Program-made: the position numbers and the translations under genes
Notes under the pieces: generated by a model
Database searches by the model: none
What the model was told of the DNA's origin: nothing
What the model saw: the letters and a program-made list of their open reading frames with translations, nothing else
Shown here: piece by piece, positions 1 through 11,264 of the stretch
Layout of the letters: each line of letters opens with the position of its first letter
How positions within the stretch are numbered: position 1 is the first letter of the stretch
DNA from: Scleroderma bovista
Lineage: Eukaryota > Basidiomycota > Agaricomycetes > Boletales > Sclerodermataceae
Assembly: GCA_037178675.1 (NCBI GenBank)
Contig: JAYMGJ010000571.1
Coordinates: forward strand, 1 to 31,899
Length of the DNA: 31,899 nt
Reading direction: 5' to 3'

Positions 1-51
1 GTCTAATCTAATGCTTGCTTACCACTGATCTTGACCATTGGTCATGTACAG

Positions 52-1896
52 CAGATGAATGCATACCAGGACAATAATATGGTGAGTCACACATTTTATC
101 GTACTGATCTACTGATTTTCATGCATATATTCAGTATATCAGTCAAATTCAGGTTTTAAAGGATATGGTTGCCAAGCTTCAAAACGAGAACACAGTGCTC
201 ACGTCGGGAAAGACAGCCATCGAGTAGCTGTGTCTATTCTTTTGTCCTACTAACTAACAACACACTTTGCTAACAGGGGTGCATATACTGCACTTCTCTC
301 CCGGCTCACCCCAGTTTCAGGCTCCTCCAATGATCCCAATGTGCCGCTTAACATCGGCATACAGGCTACTTCACTCAAGCACAGCTCAGGCATTGGTCTT
401 ATCCCCCCTCCCAAGTTTGACAAATCAGACTTTCCAAAAGTGTGCCTGTGGACAGAAAGAGAATACAAAATATGGAAGAAGACTCCAGAGGGTGTAGCAA
501 AAAAATTGACGGCCTATCTAGAAGACAAAGATGGGAAACAGCTAGACAACGATCGGGTTGGAAAAATCAATTCAATGATGTATGAAGGCTAGACCTCCGC
601 AATGAAGGCCATATCAACGCTGAGATGACGTGGACTTCAATGCTGCTGACCGTGAAGAAGACTTTTCATTGGGAGCTGGCTAATACTTTCATAGAACTTA
701 ACTACTGCGAAGACTTGTGGAAAGTCGATGCTCATGCCAAGGCAATTTACCCGTCCTGGAAACAGACGTGGTTTACCAAGAAGTCTGGCAAGCGCATGAA
801 GGTCGAAGAAGACACTGATGAAGATCTTGACAAGACCACCCATGACAGTGCCGCCGCTGGATTTGAAGGGGATAGTGTTGAAGAGTCCCCAGTCGATGCG
901 GCTGCCACCCCATTCTCGTTTACTGGCTTGTCTTTAGAGTCACCGCTCTCTCACAGTACTTCAGAGGCCTCTGCTACTTCTTCATCGGTGTCTGGGCCCA
1001 TTCCTCGCAATACCCCGGTCCACAAAGGGGACAAAAATCAGGTGTGTGGTTGTATACAGTCCCATAACACGCTCACACAATCTACAGAATCACATGTTGC
1101 ACAAACCCGAGCACCAGTACCCTGGATCAAATTCAAGAATCCTTTGTACCTCAAACATACGCTCTTTCACAGACACTACTGATGTCTTTCTTACAGGTTA
1201 TCAACCCCGGCAAACCGGCCATGCCCAAGCGATCACGTTTCTAATGCAGTGGAGTCTGCTTCACAGCCCTTGCAGACATCTCCAGCCGAGGCCAGAGGCC
1301 CAACAGATGTGTCATCAACCACACCAAGCAGTGGATCGTCTTCAGCACAAGTGCAACGTGTCTCCCCATCACACGGTACAACACCTTCGACATTCGCTAC
1401 CACAATCAGTAGTGATGCCAATGCAGCCTCTGCATCTGAACAGCCCCTGCAGACATCTACAGCCAAGACCAACAACACGTCAACAACCCAAGCAACCACT
1501 GCGAGCAAAAAGAAAGGTTGGCGCCCCGGATCTAACAAGAGCGCACAGTAAGTTGTTCATCCAAGTCGAGCACTATTCTAACCAGCAATGGAAGGATGCT
1601 ATGCGCCCATCGATGGCTTAAACAAGTCTCTCCATATGGCTCTCAAGAAGAATTCAATACATATTTCGATGCTCTTTCATCTGAGGCAAAAAAGGTGAGT
1701 GTAATGTTGGTTCAAATACTGATTGAATTGATCGTCGCTTTATAGAAATACAAAGATGAATATAAGCAACTCGTATGCATGCAACTCCCCATTTCTTTAC
1801 TCCGACGCTCATGCTATATCCAAGGTCGAGAAAGGGATCTGGACAAATGGGACCGCCGAGGTGATCGCAAAGTTTTCGGGACTGCCGATGTATTAG
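52..1896 (+). pseudogene. Multi-exon gene of an uncharacterised fungal family, one frameshift
   Basis: Exons that join in phase: 52-81, 153-223, 277-1043 (with a frameshift), 1197-1547, 1586-1694, 1746-1772 and 1825-1896 (TAG). All introns are GT..AG; most are 38-71 bp, one is 153 bp. The N-terminal part looks like a short coiled coil, followed by a segment with the pattern WTEREYKIWKKTPEG and then a segment with YPSWKQTW. Next comes a Ser/Thr/Pro-rich linker, and finally a compact region containing CAHRWLKQVSPYGSQEEF and KGIWTNGTAE. This layout resembles proteins repeated many times in Agaricomycete genomes, but I cannot name a function. Near base 588 the frame changes by one nucleotide: the upstream frame meets TAG at 590-592, whereas the downstream frame continues from CTA at 589. 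No intron explains the change, so a single-base deletion is likely. The 5' end may lie outside the window, because base 52 follows an acceptor-like site. Confidence 0.5.
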
Positions 1897-2840
1897 GGCG
1901 AAGTGGAGGGATGCGGGTCTTGTGGGGAGGAAAGGAGACAAGTGGAGATGAGAGTGCATGATGGGCAGGAGTGGGCATGGCAGGAATGAGAGGTACAATG
2001 GGGAGCAGCAGCAGCGGTGGGTAGGAATGGTGGGCGGTGGGCAGGAATACCTACAAACACATAGGATAGCATATTTTAGGGAGCAGGTGGGTGGGACATT
2101 AATGCAACCTACTTTTTCATAGAATGGCATAGGAATCTCGAGGGAACTAGAACTACATAGAACTACATAGCATGGTTGACGGCGGACTGTCGACGATGAC
2201 GATCTATGTAGATCTATGTGCTAGTTATGTTCACACATCTACATATGCACACCTTGGAATAATTGATAGGCTGGCGTACATTTTCTATGCAGTGCTACTC
2301 AGACGTAGGGCCTATGTATGACTACTGCTACATAGCCTCCCATATGTCCATTTCTCACTGGGCTCCAAGTCTCACCTTCGTCGAAAGGTGCGGGTGGAGA
2401 TGGCAACTGATATTCTTAGAACATTCGGGATTCACCCTCGGAGTTGGGAGATGAATGGTTCCACTGATATCCGCAGTCCATAATGATCCCACTCTGGGCC
2501 TGTCGCCAATCCAAATGGGATGGTTTCCTTTTGTGGTCACCTTGCAGCATTAATTGTACGTGGTCTGACGGTAAATCTCCTATCAGCTACTACTAGAACA
2601 TGGGGCGCCCGAAACTATACAAAACGCAACACGAAAAGTTAATGGCTGCTCAAACATACCAAAGAAAATATTATCAAAGGTATGAGACCTTTACTCAAAC
2701 TGCGACAGCTCACAGCTATTGGCTGCGACTTTAGCCATCATGATGAAATCAATTTGACACTCAAAGCTAAATGAGAGAGTATTAAAAATGGTATTCAATT
2801 CTTGGAGTCCGGGTATGATAAGATTTATACCTAGCTGCTG
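1897..2840. other. Non-coding stretch, no convincing gene
   Basis: No reading frame with codon-like structure or consistent splice sites was found. The only structure seen is an imperfect inverted repeat (2145-2170 against 2204-2226) built from copies of the decamer AACTACATAG. Confidence 0.5.
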
Positions 2841-2910
2841 TGGTGAATGGCTAATATTCCAATAGTGTCTCTCCCTGTACCATCGCCACAGAGCGACACG
2901 AACCACTTCA

Positions 2911-3228
2911 TTGCCTGCGCCACCCTCCGACCCGGATTACCCTCTGACCCCTGTGTTGCAACAATCACTCTCCGACCCGGATTCTATCAGCCAAATCAAC
3001 AGATCACTCAAGGAATTGGTTGGGGTCTCGTGCTATTCTTCGATGGATACATTATGTTGGAAGTACATCGAGACTAAAGATTACACAGAAATATGGGATG
3101 TCTTGACCAAAGTCGAAGGGTTGGAGAAGCAGGCATGCACTTTGAAATGGAAACACTTTGACGACTCAACTGATCCCACCAAGGAAACATATGATCGCAT
3201 ATGTTTTACCTCACGCATCCTGGAGGAC
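2911..3228 (+). CDS. Unrecognised ORF cut by the retrotransposon LTR
   Basis: An open frame runs up to the putative LTR start at 3229 and continues into it, where it becomes LTR sequence. The peptide has a helical, charged stretch (for example WKYIETKDYTEIWDVLTK). I recognise no domain. It could be an exon of a gene broken by the Gypsy insertion, or a remnant of an older element. The ATG at 2911 is not supported by context, so the true 5' boundary is unknown. Confidence 0.25.
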
Positions 3229-3836
3229 TGTCAAGACCATGTCCAACTCCGGACTCTTATCCGGTTACTCCGGTCGCATCACAGCACTACAGCTCAACTC
3301 TGGACCTCTGCGCGTCACTCCGGTCCCGGACGCACACATACTCTTCCGCTAAGTGCGACCCTTTGCATTAATCCCTATCCAGTCGTTACTTCACTTCTCC
3401 GTCAACCCTGTAGTACCGTGAGTTCTCCGTGCTCTGTTTATATCTTCTACCTTGTAGTATTTTCTCCGGACCTTACTTATTTTCATCAGACCTGATCTAG
3501 TCCCAACGCCAGTTATCCCTTGTCCGCCCTTTGGGCTGTTTACTTGTCACCGTAAATACTCGACCCTAGTTCTCCGTAGTATAAGTACCCTGTACTCCAT
3601 CCTGTATACCTCAGTCTGAAATCAACATAAGTCACTACTCCTGTTCTCGTCCATCTCCGTCTTCTCCTCTTGACCGGAACCTACGCAAGGGATCAATGCT
3701 TGATCCCCTTGTCGTTGAATCCAATCGGTCTCAACTCCGGCTGGACTAACTCCTTGTCCAGCCTCTGTCCTTCCCCTTCGTCTGTTTCCGTCCGGACTTG
3801 ACCGGACCTCTTACCGGAGTAGACCCGGACTTGACA
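3229..3836 (+). mobile_element. Putative 5' LTR of a Ty3/Gypsy retrotransposon
   Basis: The segment starts with TGTC and can end in TGACA at 3836, giving the TG..CA termini expected of an LTR. It lies immediately 5' of the gag-pol frame. It is dense in TCCGG/CCGGA motifs, which also recur in the coding part. A second LTR is absent because the element is truncated, so both ends are inferred from termini and position and not from an LTR pair. Confidence 0.5.
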
Positions 3837-3906
3837 GTATTTCAGACTCGCACTTGTGTGGGTTCACTGTCCCAAACCTCGTACGCATATCCTGTCCAGT
3901 TTCCTT

Positions 3907-6891
3907 ATGACTATGACCACGCGTTCCCGCGCTCGTACCGCTGCAGCACTTGCTGAGGAAGCAGGTGCAGTAGACAACCTCCACCTCTCTGCCGCCCAAC
4001 AAGCCCTGTCTAACCGCAGGCAACCTCCGGCTTCTGTAAGCCAATTCCGGAGCTTCACAGCTCGAAGCCCAGTAGTGTCGATGACTCCGCGTCGCGACGC
4101 TGTGTCTCAAAGCCTTTGTGGTTCTGTAGACCCTGGTCGCCATGGATCCGTTCCCGGTGACGACTTCCCCCACCATCGCGACTCTACTCCGGAACGCCCC
4201 AACACTGGCCGTTACCAATGGTTTGGCCCTGAGGACGCTCCCGGAGATGATCCGGACGACCCCGGAGATGGCAATGATGACAACGATGACGACAACGAGG
4301 ATTTCCTCGACGCCACGGAGGACTTAGACCCAAGTCTAGCGGTCTTCCACAACCTCGCCATCGCTGTCAACCGCCTCTCCCGCTCTTCCTGCCGGACTAA
4401 CGAGTCCTCCTCCTCCCTTGCCAAAGTCCGCGAACCGGACACCTTCGATGGCACGGATCCCAAAAAGCTCCGGACCTTCTTGGTCCAGTGTGAGCTCTGT
4501 TTTCAGGACCGTGCCAAGGCTTTCCGCCAGGACAGGGCAAAGGTGACCTTCGCCCAGTCCTACTTAAAAGGTATGACCCTGGAATGGTTCGAACCGGATC
4601 TCCTGAACTCCGGCGATCCGGCTGACCGTCCGCGCTGGATGGATAGCTGGGTCCATTTCGTCGCCGAACTACAGAGTACGTTCGGACCTCACGATCCCAT
4701 CGCCGATGCCGAGCACCAGCTCGAACACCTCCGGATGAAGGACGCACACCGCGTTACGCGGTATATTGTGGACTTCAACCAACTCGCCTCCCAGGTCCAG
4801 GACTACGGAGATGGTGCGCTTCGCCGCCTGTTCTACTCCAGACTTCCGGATCGTCTGAAAGACGAGATTGCTCGAGTTGGCAAGCCCCTGACTCTCCATG
4901 GACTCCGGGCACTATGCCAGGAGATCAACGCACGCTACTGGGAGCGCAAAGACGAGATTGCTCGTACCACAAAGAGTCAGTCCACCTCGTCCCCAGCTAA
5001 GACCTCTGACTCCGGAGGCAACTCACCCAAGTCCAGCAAGGAGAAATCCAAGTCCGGCAATGCCTCTAGCTCCACCACTGCTGGGTCGTCCAAAACGACC
5101 AGCAATCCATCCTCTTCCGGTTCCACCAGACCGGACCTCACCAACAAGCTTGGTAAGGATGGAAAGCTCACTGCCGATGAGCGAAAGCAGCAACTAGACA
5201 ATAACCTCTGCATGTTCTGTGGAGGTACCGGTCACTTTGCGGACAACTGTCCCAAGAAAACCAAAAAGGCCAAAGCTCGCGCTGCGGCTACTGACGCTGC
5301 CAAGTCCGGTAAGATGGACTCAAACTCGGGTGCCAACTCCAAGTCAAAAAAAAGAGTAAGCAGCTCCCGGCCCTCCCCACAACCGGCGAGCTGCGTTGAC
5401 TCCGGAAGTGCACCCAAGGAGGCCCGCCTCAACGTGTCCGCTCTTTATGACCCTAATTCCCTCATGCCACATGTTATCCTCTTATCATTTGACTTACCTA
5501 AAACCCGCGCACTTGTGGACTCTGGGTCCACGCATTGCTTTGTAGATGTACAATTCGCGCACAAAAACAATATCTCCACTTACTCCGTTACTCTGATTAC
5601 TCTCCGGCTATTTGACGGTACCTCCAATTTTGTAATTACTCAAGCCGTCGATCTATCAGTGAAATTCCCTGCATCCGGTGATGTCACCCCTATGACTTTT
5701 TACCTCACTCCATTAGACTCTGAATGCATGATTGTCCTTGGACATAACTGGCTCACCCACTACAATCCGTTGATTGACTGGGTATTGAGCAGTTTAACTT
5801 TCCGGACCCCTGCACCAAGTTTGCTAGCGCCCCCGTCGACCCCCTCTCCGGTTCTGTCCGGTAACCCTGTCTCCGGCCTCTCCGGCCAATCTAACCCCGG
5901 CCTCGTGCCATCTGCCGACACTCCGGTTTGCACCCCTCCCCACATCTCTTTGATTAATGCAGCCGCATTCGTGCGTGCGTGCAAGTTAGAAGGATCTACG
6001 AAATACCAACTTCAGCTGCGTCCCTCTGACTCAGCGAAGGCTCGCTCTTCCTCCGCCTCTACTCCACCGGACTTGGACATCGTCCCTCCGGAGTATTGGG
6101 AATATGCGGATGTGTTCAGTAAAGCGAAAGCCTCTGAACTTCCCCCGCATCGCGACTACGACTTGAAGATCGACCTTGAAGAAGGTACCTCTCCACCTCT
6201 GGGAACTCTCTACTCACTGTCTCCGGTTGAGCTCTCCGCTCTCCAGACTTTCATCAATGAGAATCTTAATACAGGTTTCATCCGCCCTACCGCCTCCTCC
6301 CACGCTGCTCCGGTCCTCTTCGTAAAGAAGAAGGATGGCTCACTCCGCCTCTGCGTTGACTTCCGAGGCCTTAACAAAATTACCAAAAAAGATCGCTATC
6401 CACTCCCTCTTATCTCTGACCTACTAGACTCCCCTAGCCGTGCTAAGATCTATTTGAAGATCGACCTCTGGCACGTGTACCATCTAGTCCGGATTGCTCC
6501 AGGCGACGAGTGGAAGACCGCCTTCCGTATGCGCTATGGGTCTTACGAGTGGTTAGTAATGCCCTTTGGCCTCACTAATGCCCCTGCAGCCTTCCAGCGC
6601 TTTGTCAACACCATCTTTGCTGACATGCTGGATGTCTGCGTCGTCATGTACCTCGACGACATCCTCATCTACTCCGAGGATATGGAGTCCCACCAGCAGC
6701 ACGTCCGAGAAGTGCTCTGCCGTCTCCGGTTGCATGGCCTCTTTGCCAAACCAGAGAAATGCGAGTTCCACTCGGACTCGGTAGAGTATCTTGGCTACCG
6801 CCTATCTCCAAAAGGTTTGACTATGTCTCCGGACAAAATCCAGACCATCTCCGACTGGCCTGAACCTCGAAAGGTAAAGGACATTGTATAA
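3907..6891 (+). pseudogene. Ty3/Gypsy gag-pol polyprotein, 3' truncated inside reverse transcriptase
   Basis: A single open frame; I take ATG 3907 as the start, although the frame is open from 3856. Residue numbers count from 3907. A capsid-like region begins near residue 178 (DTFDGTDPKKLRTFL). A CCHC zinc knuckle starts near residue 435 (CMFCGGTGHFADNC). The aspartic protease active site DSGST is near residue 538. The reverse transcriptase has YLDD near residue 915. The frame ends just after KVKDIV, where family members normally continue into the RNase H connection, so RNase H, integrase and the 3' LTR are missing. Family consensus at the RT motif I remember is DLRHAYHLVRI, whereas here it is DLWHVYHLVRI; R to W, A to V and a nearby T to M (RMRYG) are each explained by CpG to TpG. 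The copy cannot be autonomous. Confidence 0.93.
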
Positions 6892-7558
6892 GGTTTGCAA
6901 TGCATCATTTACTGGGGTCAGTGCTAAGGTGTCATCAACTTCCACTTTAGTAACATACAGCAATGTGCACCAGCTCTTCAACAAATCCTCACACATATAT
7001 CATGGAAAACTGGCTGGTCGTTCTCAGTTTTGATGGGTGGCCAAGATCCTACAGATCCTGAAGGATGTTGTGTCGTTGCAAGGTGAGCAAACCATTAATA
7101 TTACATGACTTATCTTTCAAATTGTTGTTATAGCCTCCACACCGGCAAAAATAAGCAAGGATTGGATTTTTCAGAGTCTTACCCTTCTTTCAACTCTACC
7201 GTTGTGAAAGCATACAGCGAGTTCCTGGACTCCAAGTATTGTAAGTCATTGTTTGTGGAAAACAAAGATACTGACCAGGCCCTAGATAAACTGAATGAGG
7301 ACAGTAGTGCCATTTGCAAGAAAATAGGTAGCAACGAGGGCAACAACTTAGACAGTATGGACAATGGCAAGGACAATGGTGACAGTGATGATGATGGTGA
7401 CGATGATGGGCCCACAAACAGGAATGAGGACAAGCAGGATGACACTGGAATTGATGGGGATGGGGAAGAGGATGACGATGGAGATGAGGGGAATGTGGAT
7501 CAGTTAAGTGATGTATCTGGTCCCCCTTTATATACTCAACATTTCAGGACAGGCCAGA

Positions 7559-7770
7559 TGTTGCAACAATCGTTCGTCAGACGACTTCTCCACAATGCGT
7601 TGCAACAACCTCTCCACAACATGCTGCACCGACCTCTCCACACCACGTTGCAACAATTTTTCCACACCGCGTTGCAACAATTTCTCCACAACGTGCTGCA
7701 TTCTCTACTGTTGCAACACCTTACTGTCCTGCCATCTCAGCAACTCTCCCAACTTCATCTATTGCAACAT
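7559..7770 (+). repeat. 24-bp minisatellite with TTGCAACA core
   Basis: Degenerate units of about 24 bp of the form GTTGCAACAATTTCTCCACAAC recur four to five times, followed by looser TTGCAACA copies. In one frame it encodes Ala-Thr-Ile-Ser-Pro-Gln units, so it is probably an expanded linker of the surrounding gene. A related TTGCAAC array lies at 29390-29730. Confidence 0.7.
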
Positions 7771-7916
7771 CCAGCAACGGAATAACCGATGGCACTCTAG
7801 TTCCACCCACCCATTGCAACACACTTGTTGGAGTTATAAACAGACTATTATGGTTTGTTTACTTACTTACATAAGCTTTCATCGCACTACATACAGTAGA
7901 GTCTATTACTATAGTT

Positions 7917-8055
7917 CCCTCAGTAGCTTGCCAGACTACTGAGGGTGAGTACCATTCCTACTGACTACTTCCTACTTACTGATACCTTGTAGTTACCCTA
8001 CAGGTATATCTAATATATCAGTAGCTTGCCAGACTACTGAGGTTACCCTACAGGT
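7917..8055. repeat. Duplicated hairpin sequence and second direct repeat
   Basis: CCCTCAGTAG at 7917-7926 pairs perfectly with CTACTGAGGG at 7936-7945 around a 9-base loop. The 24-base core of this hairpin is repeated exactly at 8019-8042. A second 14-base direct repeat (GTTACCCTACAGGT) occurs at 7992-8005 and 8042-8055. It may be a small duplicated transposon footprint or intronic repeat. Confidence 0.7.
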
Positions 8056-8754
8056 CTCCTCCTTTTCCCTTCCTTTAGGCTAGACCTTCCCTGTGCAGAC
8101 CACCACCTTTATATAACACTGACATCTGGTGTCCAATTGCCTGACTTTTCTGAACAGCTGCTCCAGAACCTAGGCTCTTTGGGACTGGAATTGGAAGCTA
8201 TGCTCCAGGTGAATAGCAGGGCGGTGTTTCAGGAGCAATGGCCAGTTTCGACAACCCCTCAATGGAACTTCGATGGCCTGGCATCTGACCCATTTTTTTT
8301 CACTAACATGGCTTCCATCAATTTTGGCCTAGGTTTCTCAACAGCAGGAGACTATGAATCCTGCAGCCCAATGTTTGGAGAATATATGCTTCCTCCTTCC
8401 TCCCTGCAGAATGAGCCCATGCACCTGGGTAGGCCGTGTTATATGGTCAGCGGACGATGACAATTGGCTGTGCTACACGGGCTGGCAGAAGTGAGGCTTA
8501 TGACTAGAGCTTTTCCGTATCACAGGGGTCAGCCCCCAACAGTATTGTCACCAAGTGACAACGGTGGGCCCATGGCTCTGTTGTCATCGTGGGGTAGGGT
8601 GAAAGTCTTAAGCTGGACAAATTGGTGTTGTCGTGAAAATACTCGGGCTGAGAGGAGTAGCATACCAATAGAATAAGTGAGCCAGTATGCAATGGAGGCA
8701 GTGTGGTGGAAATCTGACGGCAGCAATAACACCATAGTGAGCCAGTCAATCAGC

Positions 8755-8935
8755 ATCGCGGCATGGTCAACAGTGCGGCAAAGTCAACACTCCGGCATGT
8801 TCAACATCCCGGCACAGTCAACCAATGAGATGCGGTGCCAATGAGATGTGGTGCCAATGAGATGTGGTGCCAATGAGATGTGGTGCCAATGAGATGTGGT
8901 GCCAATGAGATGTTGTGCTGCTGTTGTGGTGCCGG
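8755..8935 (+). repeat. Minisatellite: CGGCA..GTCAAC units then 16-bp GGTGCCAATGAGATGT array
   Basis: About four degenerate CGGCAnnGTCAAC units (8757-8822), the same family as the arrays at 12.7-14.6 kb, run into about six copies of a 16-bp unit GGTGCCAATGAGATGT (8822-8930). This is the leftmost occurrence of the element's satellite family and may mark its left edge. Confidence 0.75.
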
Positions 8936-9049
8936 ATGTTATGTGTCAGCCACATCAATTTAGTTCCGGTGGTTCCTCGTGCCGGATCTTGGCCTAATGG
9001 TAGTTAGTTAACACTATATCCATGGCGATACATCTATATAGAGGACATA

Positions 9050-9990
9050 GTATCTAGGGCCTGATGGGTACTATACAGGGAGATCAACCTTGCAGCCCAT
9101 CACACTCGATGGGAAGCCAATTCACAGGCCTGCCCAACTATATAGTTGTTCCCACATTGAGGGCTTGTTTAATCCTCTGGGACACCCCATTCATGGCTTG
9201 TCACTTTAAAATGTACTTGCAAGGTTTCCCTGCATAGCTAGATAACACCTCTGCTAGGGCCTGCCCAATGCTATGGGATACCATGGCCATTGCCTGTCAG
9301 ACTGAACCCATATGCTGGGCGCACTGACTATAAATGACACTGTCTCCAGGGCTTGCCCACAGTTATGGGACACCACACCTGTGGCTAGCACCCCTTAAAG
9401 GTACAGTCTCCGCACAGCCCATTGGAATGGAAGGGACAATAGTTCCATGGCCCTTTGGTAAGAAAGGGACTCTGTTGTTACAGCCTGATCAAAGCCTGAA
9501 ACACACTATTCCTCTGGCCTGCCAATAGAAATGGCAAACCATATTTAGGGCCTGATGCAAAGCACGGGACACTGGCACTGCAGCCCTCCTACTCACTCCT
9601 ATTTGTTGGGCTCTATAATAGAATAGAGAACACTATATCCAGGGCCTCCTGCTCTTATAGATGATACGGCGCCTGGGGCTGTTATGTAATCATGGGACAC
9701 CATCATGGGCTTGACACATTGTGTGACACCAATTTAGCGGCGTGCCTTGGGAACTCCAGGAGGCGGGGCCTACTCTGCTACTTCTAGCCCCTTGGCCGCA
9801 ATTCCATGGCTACCCTGCTGCTTTGGCTGCCATGCTGCTAACAGTCCTTCGGCAGCAGCGGCCATCCCTGGTTCTCTGGCCGCATTGCTGCGGCATACCG
9901 TTCGTTTGCCATGATACCACGGCTGTACTTGTCATAGTGGCGGCCACCACTGCCGCCCGGCCATGATTGGTTACAGCCATCACAGCTGCG
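9050..9990. repeat. Dispersed degenerate repeat, left copy
   Basis: Loosely periodic sequence with recurring GGGCCTG and ATGGGACACC words, then a GCCGC/GCGGC-rich tract at about 9830-9970. The stretch around 9340-9600 aligns by eye, in the same orientation, with 28185-28450: shared words include CTCCAGGGC, TTAAAGGTACA, CAGCCCATTGGAA, AAGAAAGGGAC and CAAAGCA.GGGACACTGG. No convincing gene is present. Confidence 0.55.
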
Positions 9991-10199
9991 AACTTGACGA
10001 CCAGCATAAGGTATCAACTTGTGGCACCCATTGTATTGGAGACATGCACTATTCCCATTCATGCTGATGTGTTCCCTGTGTGATTTCTGCCTTATTGTTA
10101 ACCTGGCCGGGTGTTGCAGCCGCAGCTCAGATTTTGGCTGGCAACATTTGATTAACCAATTATTGTTGTGATGAACATATATGTGTATTCATACAATGT

Positions 10200-10989
10200 T
10201 TACCTACGGCGGCGCTCCAAAGACTCCTCCCATTTCTGCTGCAATGCATTTGGTGCACGGGTTAGCATCTCAATGGCCTCCATCCTTTTTGCACAATGCT
10301 GCATCACCTCCATATGATATTTAAGGGCATTGTCCGAGCTCCGCAAGATATTGTCGCAGAAGTACCGTGCATTTGACAAGGCCTCGTCCGAGGTATATCC
10401 AATGGTGAGTAGAATGGTGAGCTTTCTATCGGCAACCTGGCAAAGCTTTAGTATCTAACACAACACGAATAAGGGAGCATACCAGGTCCACCGGAAAGAA
10501 TGCCTCTGCCTCCGATACCATGTCCTGCAGTGGCCACGTGCTGTACCCTGCCGTACATGCGCCGTGGCCATTAACCCACCACGAGTTTGCCACTTGCAGC
10601 GTACTTGGAACCTGGACTTTGGCGGCCTTGGCATGATAGACATTCAACTGTCGCATTGCTGCATACAGTCTTGCCGGTGGCAGATTTTCTAGTACGACCA
10701 TTCTGTGCACCCTGCTCGCCATCATTGGCAATATCATCTTCGCACCCATAGCCTGGCATGCGGCAAGCACACGTTCTAAATTTGCCTGGGGGCTCATGAG
10801 TGTGTTAATCAAATGTAATCATTCTCCACTTACCACTTCCGTTTGTATGTTTGCATACCATTCAGCTGTGGCCAGCATCCCCTCGGGCTGTTGTTGAACT
10901 GCGTGCACCAACCGTCGAAAGCGGACTCCAACGTATTGCAATACCATGGACAGTTCGCAGGTTTCGCACAGTTCGGATGTGTTATTCAT
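10200..10989 (-). CDS. Orphan 231-aa protein, three exons, intact
   Basis: Exons 10989-10834, 10785-10483 and 10436-10200 (TAA) join in perfect phase (52, 101 and 78 codons plus stop). Introns of 48 and 46 bp have GTAAGT and GTATGC donors. The N-terminus has CETC. The rest reads as mostly helical with many Ala, Met and Leu, and it ends in a basic tail ESLERRRR. No domain is recognised. It lies head to head with the TET/JBP gene, with 275 bp between start codons, which could hold a shared promoter. It is the only one of six multi-exon genes in the element without an in-frame stop, and it keeps a CGA codon. A role in mobility or regulation of the element is inferred only from position. Confidence 0.8.
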
Positions 10990-11264
10990 GATTGATGGTG
11001 TGATGGCCGATTCGCCCTAAGCCTTATAACATTCAGGTAATCAATGTTCTCATGGTCCACATGTCACCTGATGCATAATTGCCACATTGTGCAACCGGGC
11101 ATGTGTTGTTTTGCACCGGCCAATCGCCAATCAGCCTTGTTTAGTGGATCTAGCCGAGAATGGAATGTGTTGCATTGCCATTTGCAAACAGATGTCTGCA
11201 GCTTGCTGCTCATCCCCCACTAAAATTTTTACTCCCCACATTGTCAAAAGTTGTCCTGTGTCCA

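Larger units (their letters stand above)
6961..8430 (+). pseudogene. 5' and middle exons of an uncharacterised fungal gene, probably interrupted
   Basis: Exon 6961-7082 has the pattern KTGWSFSVLMGGQDP. It joins in phase (intron 7083-7133) to an exon from 7134 with LHTGKNKQGLDFSESYPSF, followed by an acidic Asp/Glu/Asn-rich tract. Intron 7513-7547 (35 bp) leads to a Pro/Ser/Thr/Ala-rich segment made from a 24-bp minisatellite, open to about 7870. A further exon around 8137-8430 carries LFS/PDFSEQLLQNLGSLG-type sequence and an aromatic, Ser-rich tail. This order matches my memory of a protein family widespread in Agaricomycetes, with a KTGW..LMGG..P module, HTG..GLDF module and linker, but its function is unknown. 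The 5' exons are missing next to the truncated Gypsy element. The expected basic, Lys-rich C-terminus is not here; a candidate lies at 28969-29227. Exon limits after 7870 are approximate. Confidence 0.45.

Noticed and set aside
590..592. TAG in the first gene read as another CpG nonsense mutation
   Set aside because: TAG cannot come from a CpG change, and the downstream coding sequence is in a different frame, so a one-base indel fits better.
3811..5432. Minus-strand ORFs opposite gag-pol
   Set aside because: Shadows of the real plus-strand frame, without domains of their own.
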